15,208 bases of DNA, from positions 15,235 to 30,442 of the forward strand of contig DLOQ01000076.1 of the NCBI GenBank assembly GCA_002479655.1, given 5' to 3'. Source of the stretch: Lachnospiraceae bacterium UBA7480. GTDB lineage: Bacteria; Bacillota; Clostridia; Lachnospirales; Lachnospiraceae. The position numbers and the translations under genes are program-made. The stretch's first letter is position 1, and the number at the start of each line of letters is the position of its first letter. Below the pieces are notes generated by a model. The model was not told where the DNA came from, searched no databases, and saw only the letters and a program-made list of their open reading frames with translations. Positions 7,167 to 14,468 of this stretch are shown piece after piece.

Positions 7167-8145
7167 TCAGAAAAAAACCGTTTATATCAGCGATCATTTT
7201 GATGAGATCAGCAGTCTTGTCTGTGATATTCTGGAATATCCGTTTGAAAGCGGACTGCTGAATCTGTTAAAAGAAGAAAATAAGCTGCGTCAAAAATATG
7301 TATTTCTACAGAAAAATGACGCCTATGCTTTTTTTACGATCTATGAAAATAAAATGAATATCTTTACCTTCGGAAAGCTGAAATGCTTCCTGAAGCTAAA
7401 GGTGATCGGCTATCCCTGTTCCTTAAGCTGCTGCGGTTACCTTACCAATGATGAGGAAATGATGTTCGACTATATCAAAAAGATCAAAGGAGCAAAGCTT
7501 GTATTAAACGTCGGGAATATCAGCAGCTGCCCATCCGTAAGACAGATGACGATAGGGGAAACGCTTCCGACATGTATTCTGGACAGACATCTGGATTCCA
7601 TAGAGGAATATATGGCACACTTAAGAAGCCCCTATAGGAGAAGGATCAGAAAAGCCACAGCCGCATGCAAAGACCTGACCGTGAAGGAAATCAATGACGG
7701 CAGCGTTGATATTTACAGATTGTATCTGAATACCTACGAAAAGTCCAATTATAAACTGGAGAAACTGGAAAAGGGATTTTTTGACAGGGTTGACGCCGTC
7801 AGGCTGATATTTTTTCAGGGTACCGCCCCGGTAGGCTTTGTGCTTTTAAAACAAAACCGCGAAAAACTTATTTTTATGCTGTGCGGCATGGACTATGATT
7901 ATAATACCGCGGATCTTTATTATTATATGTTATATCACATCGTATGTTATGCAATCTCCCACGGATGCAGCGCAATTGACTTCGGGCAGACTTCGGAAGA
8001 TACAAAGCTGAGATTCGGGGCAAGACTGGAAAAGAAATATTTTTACGCACACCACTCAAACAGATTATTAAATGCCGCGGCAAAACTCGGAAAAGGACTC
8101 CTGGAATACAAATATGATTTTCCGAATTACCGCGCGCTGATGTAA
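7150..8145 (+). CDS. GNAT/FemAB-like N-acyltransferase (Acetyltransf_6-type)
   Basis: A 331-residue protein with features of the FemAB/BioF2-like acyltransferase group: a basic segment RSPYRRRIRKA (159-169) after an aspartate-rich strand, a core strand pair VRLIFFQGTAPVGFVLLKQ (217-235), a helix-rich YYYMLYHIVCYAISHG (257-272), and the C-terminal IDFGQTSEDTKLRFGARL (276-293), where related proteins carry a FGxG.../K-x-RFG type motif. It probably moves an acyl or aminoacyl group onto an amine. The gene starts 17 bp inside the end of the preceding GNAT gene, so the two are translationally coupled and likely act together, perhaps as two successive acylations. The N-terminal 130 residues have several Cys (PCSLSCCG, 89-96), unusual for the fold. 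Exact substrate cannot be read from sequence. Confidence 0.72.
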   Translation: MKKISDQKKTVYISDHFDEISSLVCDILEYPFESGLLNLLKEENKLRQKYVFLQKNDAYAFFTIYENKMNIFTFGKLKCFLKLKVIGYPCSLSCCGYLTNDEEMMFDYIKKIKGAKLVLNVGNISSCPSVRQMTIGETLPTCILDRHLDSIEEYMAHLRSPYRRRIRKATAACKDLTVKEINDGSVDIYRLYLNTYEKSNYKLEKLEKGFFDRVDAVRLIFFQGTAPVGFVLLKQNREKLIFMLCGMDYDYNTADLYYYMLYHIVCYAISHGCSAIDFGQTSEDTKLRFGARLEKKYFYAHHSNRLLNAAAKLGKGLLEYKYDFPNYRALM

Positions 8146-8196
8146 AAAAAGATTTTATGATTCACAGAAAAGATGTTTTGCAAAGAGCTGCCTGAT

Positions 8197-8200
8197 GGAG
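8197..8200 (+). promoter_or_regulatory. Ribosome binding site deciding the first radical SAM start
   Basis: GGAG lies 6 nt before ATG 8207. An earlier in-frame ATG at 8195 overlaps this site and has a poorer upstream sequence. Start 8207 also gives MKVLLIKPS, matching MNILLIRPK at the start of the paralogue at 10273. Confidence 0.7.
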
Positions 8201-8206
8201 AATTTA

Positions 8207-9559
8207 ATGAAAGTATTATTGATTAAACCAAGTTTTAAAAATGTATTTACCAAATTGTCCCTGATCGTCACCGAACCGCTGGAACTGGAATATATGACCG
8301 CCATCTGCAAAAGGTGCGGCGTGGAAAGCAAGATCTGCGACTTCACGATCAGGCATACGTCGTTAAAACGTATTCTGCATCGGTTTCAACCGGATATTGT
8401 AGCAATGACCGCCAACTTTGTACATATATATCCCATTAAAAAATATGTTAAGACCATTAAAAATTACAATCCTGATATCCTTACCATTGTGGGAGGTCCC
8501 CATGCGGAAGTGATGCCGGAGGATTTTCAGTTTGAAGGGATCGACGTGATCATCCACAGCGGCGGATTTCAGCCATTTGAGACAATCATTGCCGATCGGG
8601 AGGCGGAGCTTGAAAACATAAAGGGGATCTCTTATTACCGATCGGGCGTATGGCATAAGAATGACCGGGAACAATTCAACATTGACGATCTTCCTTTTCC
8701 CGACAGGGAACATATGTACCGGAACCGAAAAAGATACAAATACGTGACGGCGAGGCCATGCGCGATCTTAAAGGCAAGCTATAGCTGTCCTCATCATTGT
8801 AATTACTGCTTTTCCACGCTTTTAAACGGCGGACGGTATCTTTGCAGGGAGCCTGAAAATGTGGTCGAGGAGATCAAAACGATTGACTGCGACAACATCT
8901 GGATCGTTGATGATACGTTTTATGTAGATACCAAAAAATTGGATCGTTTTATTGAAGCAATCAAAAAAGAAAATATTCAGAAGAATTTTTTCCTGTATTT
9001 CCGCGCCGACTTTATTGCCGGACATCCGGAGTATATGAAGAAACTATCGGAAATAGGAGTTTCCATGTGCGCCGTCGGGTTGGAAGTGATCGATGATGAG
9101 GTCCTAAAAAAATACGAGAAGGACAGCAGCGTCGATATCATTTTAAATGCAATCCGTATATTAAAGGAATGTAACATTACCTGTATCGGGCTTTTGATGA
9201 TCGATATTGACGCAGAAAAAAGTTATTTTAAAAAACTGTACGAGTTTATCAAAAAGTATGAGCTTTACTTATCAACGATCTCCATCCTTACCCCTATGCC
9301 GGGTACCGCGCAGTATGAAAAATACAAAGACAGGATCGTTACGAACGATTATAGAAAATGGGATTTTGTACATCTGACCATTAACCCTTCCAAAATGAGC
9401 AGGGCTGCTTTTTATTTTGAATTTTATAAGTTATACGTAAAACAGGCTATGCTGGTTATGAGAAAAAGAGTGCTGCCCTTCCATTATATGGGCGCGGCAA
9501 TCAATGCTTCTCTGGAATACTGGGTGGAAGCAGTCAAAGGACTCAGATTGCAAAAATAA
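8207..9559 (+). CDS. Cobalamin-binding-type radical SAM protein (COG1032-like), copy 1
   Basis: A 450-residue protein of the B12-binding radical SAM class. Residues 1-130 form a Rossmann-like domain (VLLIKPS, EPLELEYMTAIC, DIVAMTANF, VGGPHAEVMPEDF) as in class B radical SAM enzymes. The usual base-on/base-off DxHxxG histidine motif is not visible, which is common in such domains. Residues 194-201 hold the [4Fe-4S] cluster motif CPHHCNYC (CxxxCxxC). IWIVDDTFYVD (231-241), YFRADFIAGHPE (264-275) and CAVGLE (288-293) are conserved barrel strands shared with the two closest paralogues downstream. Likely reaction classes are radical methylation at unactivated carbon, C-C bond formation or rearrangement; the sequence does not say which. 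It starts 61 bp after the GNAT gene. A C-terminal region of about 70 residues is rich in aromatic and basic residues. Confidence 0.88.
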   Translation: MKVLLIKPSFKNVFTKLSLIVTEPLELEYMTAICKRCGVESKICDFTIRHTSLKRILHRFQPDIVAMTANFVHIYPIKKYVKTIKNYNPDILTIVGGPHAEVMPEDFQFEGIDVIIHSGGFQPFETIIADREAELENIKGISYYRSGVWHKNDREQFNIDDLPFPDREHMYRNRKRYKYVTARPCAILKASYSCPHHCNYCFSTLLNGGRYLCREPENVVEEIKTIDCDNIWIVDDTFYVDTKKLDRFIEAIKKENIQKNFFLYFRADFIAGHPEYMKKLSEIGVSMCAVGLEVIDDEVLKKYEKDSSVDIILNAIRILKECNITCIGLLMIDIDAEKSYFKKLYEFIKKYELYLSTISILTPMPGTAQYEKYKDRIVTNDYRKWDFVHLTINPSKMSRAAFYFEFYKLYVKQAMLVMRKRVLPFHYMGAAINASLEYWVEAVKGLRLQK

Positions 9560-9584
9560 GATAAAATTGACACGGAGGCTGCCG

Positions 9585-10205
9585 ATGAAGTATCAAAAAT
9601 GGGAAAATCTTGCTCACAAATATAACCGTCTATGGGTACAGAAATATTCTCTGGGTCCCACCAGGCGGGAAGTGCTAAAGATCATACTGCCCAAGCTGCA
9701 GGCGGACGCATCCTTAAAACTGTTTGAAGCCGGTTGCGGGACGGGACAGCTTATCCGGGAGATTTCCGAACAATACCCGCAGATCGATTATCTGGGGATC
9801 GACGCGGCCCATAATATGATCGACGCGGCAAAGAAAAGCGTAACAGGGCAGAATATCCGGTTTCAGGCATGCCCCATAGAAGATTTCAAGAGTACGGAGA
9901 AATATGATATTATTCTCTGTACCCATGCATTTCCTTATTTTCCCGATAAAGAGGAAACTCTTTGTAAATTTGCGGACTTATGCAATCCGGGGGCAACGGT
10001 CATCATTGTTAATTCATCTACAAACAGCTTAAAAGACCTGTTGATCAATTTCTTTTTAAAGGCGACCACAAGCAAAGCAAGGTATCTGTCCGTCAAGGAG
10101 ATGAAAGTCCTGTTTCAAAAAGCCGGATTAAACTTAAAAGAAGTAAAAGTCATAAGAGAAAAATTTTATATGCCCACGATCGCATTATTTCATCTGGAAA
10201 AGTAA
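9585..10205 (+). CDS. Class I SAM-dependent methyltransferase
   Basis: A 206-residue Rossmann-fold methyltransferase. Motif I is LFEAGCGTGQ (46-55), motif II YLGIDAAHNMI (69-79) holds the acidic residue expected to bind the SAM ribose, PIEDF follows, and YDIILCTHAFPYF corresponds to motif IV. The start at 9585 has an excellent ribosome binding site (GGAGG, 6-nt spacing) and lies 25 bp after the preceding radical SAM gene. The frame stays open further upstream but overlaps that gene. It sits between radical SAM genes, so it probably performs a polar (O-, N- or S-) methylation on the same product; UbiE/Coq5-like and small-molecule methyltransferases share these motifs, so the substrate cannot be assigned. 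Confidence 0.88.
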   Translation: MKYQKWENLAHKYNRLWVQKYSLGPTRREVLKIILPKLQADASLKLFEAGCGTGQLIREISEQYPQIDYLGIDAAHNMIDAAKKSVTGQNIRFQACPIEDFKSTEKYDIILCTHAFPYFPDKEETLCKFADLCNPGATVIIVNSSTNSLKDLLINFFLKATTSKARYLSVKEMKVLFQKAGLNLKEVKVIREKFYMPTIALFHLEK

Positions 10206-10272
10206 CAGAACTGCGCCATAAATCACTGATAAAAGTATAACCATAAAAGCAACTATTGCATGGAGACTGAGC

Positions 10273-11637
10273 ATGAACATTTTATTGATACGTCCAAAAC
10301 CTCATAAAGACACGATAGGGCTGCAAAACCTAATGGTCTGCGAGCCGCTGGAATTGGAATATATAGCGTCCAATATCCGCTCTCACGGACATAAATCCAT
10401 CATTATCGATATGATCCTGGAAAAAAGGGAGCTGACCTATTTTATCCAAAAATATCATCCGCAGGCAGTCGGCATCACCGGATATATCGCCCATGTAAAC
10501 GTCGTAAAAAAATATGCCGAAGAGATCAAAGCATATGATCCCGCAATCAAAGTGCTGGTCGGTGGGGTACATGCGGAGGTCAATCCGGAAGATTTTGAAT
10601 CGGAAAACATTGATTATATTATCCGCGCCAACGGATTAAAAACGATCACTGAGATCCTTGACCGGCTGGAGCAGCAAAAGACGGCAGAAAATCTGCCCTG
10701 CATCTACCATAAAGATAGCGAAAAGCCCATTAAGGAGACCTGTTTTTCCTATGCGTTTCCTGACAGAAGCAAGGTAGACCGCTACCGTTCCAAATATTAT
10801 TATATGTTTCACCGTAACTGCAGCCTCATCAAAACATCTTTCGGCTGCCCCTATCAGTGCGCCTTCTGCTTTTGCAGAAAGATCACGGACGGCAATTATT
10901 TCACCAGAGATCTGGAAGATATCATTGCGGAATTAAAGACCATCAAAGAAACAGAAATTTATATCGTTGATGATGACTTTCTTGTGAATAAAACACGCAT
11001 CCTTAAATTTTGCCGATTATTAAAGCAGAATCATATCAAAAAAAGATACCTGATCTACGGCAGGGCGGATTTTATTGCGGAAAATGAGGATGTCATCAGG
11101 GCATTTAAAAAAGTGGGACTTCGCGCCGTCATAGTAGGTCTGGAATCCTGCGACAGCAAAGAACTGAAGGATTATCATAAAATGACGCAGGTTGCCGTCA
11201 ATGAAAAGGCAGTCGGCATCTTAAAAAAATACGACGTGGAATGTTACGGCACATTCATCACCGGAATCGACTGGAAAAAAGAAGATTTTAAGGCATTGGA
11301 ACGCTGGATCAAAAAACTGGGCATCGTATTTGTCAATTTACAGCCATTGACGCCGCTCAGGGGGACAGAGCTTTATGAGAAATATAAAAAAGATTTTATC
11401 ATCAGGGAAGATGAATATGAAAAATGGGATCTGGCGCATCTTGTAGTCAAACCCACCTATTTATCCGTAAAAAAATATTATTTTTATACGATGATGCTGT
11501 ATTATCAAATCATGGTCAATCCGAAAAGCGCCCTGTATATCATAAGGAAATATGGCTTGAGGGATACTTTGAAATTAAGTTTCGGAGCGTTTAAGGTTAA
11601 TTTACAATATTTGGAAAAACTGATCGGGAGTAACTAA
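10273..11637 (+). CDS. Cobalamin-binding-type radical SAM protein, copy 2
   Basis: A 454-residue close paralogue of the copy at 8207. The N-terminal domain aligns well (LLIRPK, CEPLELEYIASNI, AVGITGYI, VGGVHAEVNPEDFE), again without a DxHxxG motif. The cluster motif is CPYQCAFC (192-199), followed immediately by a fourth cysteine at 201 (CFC), absent in copy 1. IYIVDDDFLVN (229-239) and YGRADFIAENED (262-273) are the shared barrel strands. GGAG lies 7 nt upstream of the ATG, and a 67-bp gap with no visible signal separates it from the methyltransferase. The aromatic and basic C-terminal tail (YYFYTMMLYYQIM) could support membrane or lipid contact, which fits a lipid substrate but proves nothing. 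Confidence 0.88.
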   Translation: MNILLIRPKPHKDTIGLQNLMVCEPLELEYIASNIRSHGHKSIIIDMILEKRELTYFIQKYHPQAVGITGYIAHVNVVKKYAEEIKAYDPAIKVLVGGVHAEVNPEDFESENIDYIIRANGLKTITEILDRLEQQKTAENLPCIYHKDSEKPIKETCFSYAFPDRSKVDRYRSKYYYMFHRNCSLIKTSFGCPYQCAFCFCRKITDGNYFTRDLEDIIAELKTIKETEIYIVDDDFLVNKTRILKFCRLLKQNHIKKRYLIYGRADFIAENEDVIRAFKKVGLRAVIVGLESCDSKELKDYHKMTQVAVNEKAVGILKKYDVECYGTFITGIDWKKEDFKALERWIKKLGIVFVNLQPLTPLRGTELYEKYKKDFIIREDEYEKWDLAHLVVKPTYLSVKKYYFYTMMLYYQIMVNPKSALYIIRKYGLRDTLKLSFGAFKVNLQYLEKLIGSN

Positions 11638-12962
11638 TGGAAGAGAAATTAAGAGTATTGCTCATAAGGCCCAAATATTCATCGATTGTCGCAAATCTGG
11701 AGCCGCTGGGGCTGGAGTATCTGGCAGGGCTGTGCAGAGATTTACAAATGGAGTGTGAAATATTAGATGAATTTCAACACTCATGGTTCTTTCGATATAC
11801 CAGAATGGTCCATAAAATAAAAAAGAACGGATATAATTTTATAGGCTTTACCGCAAACGCGAATACGGTCGACTACATAAAGGGAAGATCCGGACAGCTA
11901 AAGAAAAGGTTCAAAAAAATAACGATCATGGTTGGAGGACCGGAAGCCGAATTAAATTATAAAGACTTTTTTACTGACGATATTGATCTTGTCTATCATG
12001 ACAATGGGCTTCAGACATTAAAAAATATGTGGGAGAGCAATCTGAAGGCGGAAGTACTGGAAAACCAATCGGGAATCTGCTATAAAAGGGAAAATGAATG
12101 GATCATAAAGGAGAAGGGAGAACCTGTAAACGGTTTTATTGTAAAGCCGGACAGGACTGAATTTTACAGAGGATTAAAAAAGAATTTTATTTTTTTGAAA
12201 GGGAAATTTGCTCTCAGCAAGGCGTCTTTTTCCTGTCCGTTTCATTGCAGCTTTTGTTATTGCACCAAAATGAACAGCGGAATCTATGCCGAAAGAGATA
12301 TTGATGAAGTCATCGAAGAGATCGAGTCGATCAATCATGACAAAATATGGTTTGTAGACGACACCTTTTTCTTTCATAAAGAGAGAGTAAAGTCATTCTG
12401 CGAAAAAATAATTGAAAAGGGGATCAAGAAGCAGTTCATGGCATATTCCAGAGCAGATTTTATTGCGAAAAATCCGGATATCCTGCCTCTGGCATACAGA
12501 GCCGGATTCCGAGATCTGCTTATAGGGCTTGAAGCTGTAAGTGATGAGCAGTTAAAGGAATACAATAAGCATACTTCTAAAAATGACAATGTGCTAGCCA
12601 TAAAGTACTGCCATGAAAATAATATCGTCTGCAACGGCCTGTTTGTGATCAGTCATAAATCAACGAAACAGGACTTCAGAAAACTCTTTGATTTTATAAA
12701 AGAAAACAATCTGCTTTGGTCATTATTTGGCATATTTACTCCATACAAAGGCACGGATGCTTATGAGCAGTACAAAGATCAACTGATCAATTTTAAGTCC
12801 AAAAACAGGGACGGGCTGCATGTGACCATACCCCCTGAACATATGAGCGCGTTTATGTTTCAGATGAGATTTTATTGGCTTCATGTTCTGACCTATCCCA
12901 GAGTAATGGTAAGGACATTATTCCACTCTGCGTATGATACTAAGAAAAAAGGATGGTTTTGA
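11637..12962 (+). CDS. Cobalamin-binding-type radical SAM protein, copy 3
   Basis: A 441-residue paralogue of copies 1 and 2. Its ATG shares one base with the previous stop (TAATG) and follows GGGAG by 6 nt, so translation is coupled. The N-terminal domain has LLIRPK, EPLGLEYLAGLC, FIGFTANAN and VGGPEAELNYKDF. The cluster motif is CPFHCSFC (200-207) with an extra Cys209 (CYC), as in copy 2. IWFVDDTFFFH (237-247) and YSRADFIAKNPD repeat the family strands. Codon use here looks slightly more AT-rich than in the neighbours by eye. It ends 22 bp before copy 4. Confidence 0.88.
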   Translation: MEEKLRVLLIRPKYSSIVANLEPLGLEYLAGLCRDLQMECEILDEFQHSWFFRYTRMVHKIKKNGYNFIGFTANANTVDYIKGRSGQLKKRFKKITIMVGGPEAELNYKDFFTDDIDLVYHDNGLQTLKNMWESNLKAEVLENQSGICYKRENEWIIKEKGEPVNGFIVKPDRTEFYRGLKKNFIFLKGKFALSKASFSCPFHCSFCYCTKMNSGIYAERDIDEVIEEIESINHDKIWFVDDTFFFHKERVKSFCEKIIEKGIKKQFMAYSRADFIAKNPDILPLAYRAGFRDLLIGLEAVSDEQLKEYNKHTSKNDNVLAIKYCHENNIVCNGLFVISHKSTKQDFRKLFDFIKENNLLWSLFGIFTPYKGTDAYEQYKDQLINFKSKNRDGLHVTIPPEHMSAFMFQMRFYWLHVLTYPRVMVRTLFHSAYDTKKKGWF

Positions 12963-12984
12963 TCCACCTTAAGGGAGATAACAA

Positions 12985-14313
12985 ATGAAAGATACTCTTA
13001 AAAAGATTTTATTGATCCAACCTACGCCGTATGACCAATACGGCAATCTGGTCAAAAAGAACCGCTTATATTTTGTCGGACTGGCATTGCCGCTTTTGGC
13101 GGCTCTTACCCCGGACGACATTGACGTTGAACTTTGCTATGAGACGATAGAAGATGTTCCCTTTGATACGGACGCTGATTTGATCGGCATCAGCAGCATG
13201 GGACATGCCGTTATGAGAACTATTGACATCGCCAAAAAATTCCGGGAATTGGGTAAAACAGTAGTTTTGGGCGGATATATGGTAAGCCTTATGCCAGAAG
13301 AAGCATTAAAATACGGCGACTCTGTCATGATCGGCGACTCCGAGGAAACATGGGGAGAAATGATAGAGGATTTTAAAAACGGACAGTTAAAAAAGATCTA
13401 CAGGAAAAAACTAACGGAATTGAAAACGCCGCTGCCCCGCTATGAATTGTTATTAGATAAAAAAATTGGAAATTTCCTGCCGGTACAGGCTGGCAGAGGA
13501 TGCCCGAAAACATGCAGCTTTTGTTCCATTTACTGTCTGTATCAGGGACAATATTTACAAAGAGAAGTTTCTGAAGTAATCCGGGACATCAAGAAAATAA
13601 AAGAATTGGGATTTCAGCAGTTTCTGTTACTGGACGACAACATATTTTCCGACAGGGATTATGCCGTCAGATTATGCGCTGAGATCAAAAAATTAAAAAT
13701 GAAATGGATGACGCAATGCTCCATTGATATTGCGGGTGATGAAGAATTGTTGGATATCATTGCTTCCAGCGGCTGTTATGTCTTAAGCTTCGGTCTGGAA
13801 AGCATCAGTAAGGAAAGCCTGCTGGGGATGAGCAAGGCATGGGCCGATCCCGCAAAATACCCGGAGCAGATCAAGATCATCCGAAAACACGGCATCGACA
13901 TCTCCACGGAAATGGTCATCGGCGCAGAGGGCGATACCTTGGAATCCATCAGGGAGACAGCCCAGTTTATCGAAGAAAATCATATTGCGGTGCCGAGATT
14001 TTATATTTTAACACCGATTCCCGGAACAAAATATTGGGAAGAAATGAAACAGCAAAACAGGATCTATAACACGGATATGTATTCCTATAATTCCTGCGAA
14101 GCCGTACATATCCCCAAAAATATGACACCTGAGGAACTGACAAAAGCGTATTGGGATCTTTACAATGATGTTTATTCCATAAAATGCATCTTAAAAAGGA
14201 CGCTTTTTACAAGATCCCTCTTACGGAGACCTTTCCAGACATTTTTCTATTTCTTCGTAAATCTGTATTACAGGAAGCAGATAAAACATGGGATCGTGCC
14301 GAACATCATATAA
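12985..14313 (+). CDS. Cobalamin-binding-type radical SAM protein, divergent copy 4
   Basis: A 442-residue protein with the same overall plan but a different subfamily look. The N-terminal domain reads ILLIQPTPYDQYGN, then DADLIGISSMGH (62-73) and VVLGGYMVSLMPEEAL (93-108), close to typical COG1032 cobalamin domains. The cluster motif GRGCPKTCSFC (170-180) is more canonical than in copies 1-3, with a further Cys184. FLLLDDNIFSD, CSIDIAGDEELL, SFGLES and STEMVIGAEGDTLES are standard barrel segments of this group. The other three have RADFIA where this has SIDIAG. It starts 22 bp after copy 3 with GGGAG upstream and is the last gene of the run. It probably catalyses a different radical step on the same pathway. 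Confidence 0.88.
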   Translation: MKDTLKKILLIQPTPYDQYGNLVKKNRLYFVGLALPLLAALTPDDIDVELCYETIEDVPFDTDADLIGISSMGHAVMRTIDIAKKFRELGKTVVLGGYMVSLMPEEALKYGDSVMIGDSEETWGEMIEDFKNGQLKKIYRKKLTELKTPLPRYELLLDKKIGNFLPVQAGRGCPKTCSFCSIYCLYQGQYLQREVSEVIRDIKKIKELGFQQFLLLDDNIFSDRDYAVRLCAEIKKLKMKWMTQCSIDIAGDEELLDIIASSGCYVLSFGLESISKESLLGMSKAWADPAKYPEQIKIIRKHGIDISTEMVIGAEGDTLESIRETAQFIEENHIAVPRFYILTPIPGTKYWEEMKQQNRIYNTDMYSYNSCEAVHIPKNMTPEELTKAYWDLYNDVYSIKCILKRTLFTRSLLRRPFQTFFYFFVNLYYRKQIKHGIVPNII

Positions 14314-14331
14314 TCGTTTTATATGCTATCG

Positions 14332-14379
14332 AATAACAGGTAACTATAATATAAATTATAAAATTTTTGTTATTTTTTT
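14332..14379 (+). terminator. Possible AT-rich terminator of the biosynthetic operon
   Basis: AATAAC (14332-14337) can pair with GTTATT (14369-14374) and an inner TATAAT/ATTATA hairpin (14345-14360) lies between, followed by a T-run to about 14379. All stems are AT-only and weak. I see no better terminator between the last radical SAM gene and the DegV gene. Confidence 0.3.
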
Positions 14380-14397
14380 GATTATAATATTTGTTAT

Positions 14398-14425
14398 TTG
14401 GACAGCATTGTGCTACACTTAATAT
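14398..14425 (+). promoter_or_regulatory. Candidate sigma-A promoter of the DegV gene
   Basis: TTGGAC (14398-14403) and TAATAT (14420-14425) are separated by 16 bp, preceded by a T- and A-rich stretch of the kind that acts as an UP-like element. The start codon lies about 45 bp downstream. This suggests the DegV gene is transcribed independently of the operon before it. Confidence 0.45.
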
Positions 14426-14468
14426 CATTAACAATAATGGAATTTTGGCAGGAAAGGAAGATATAACA

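Noticed and set aside
8195..9559. Earlier ATG (8195) as start of radical SAM copy 1
   Set aside because: It overlaps the GGAG that suits ATG 8207, and the paralogue N-terminus aligns with the 8207 start.
9504..9584. Upstream extension of the methyltransferase frame
   Set aside because: It overlaps the end of radical SAM copy 1, and GGAGG at 9574-9578 fixes the start at 9585.
10206..10272. Gap between methyltransferase and radical SAM copy 2, checked for a promoter or terminator
   Set aside because: No stem plus T-run and no convincing -35/-10 pair; treated as an ordinary intra-operon spacer.
13839..14069. Plus-strand open frame inside radical SAM copy 4
   Set aside because: Shadow frame: copy 4 reads continuously through with conserved segments (VLSFGLES, TEMVIGAEGDT).
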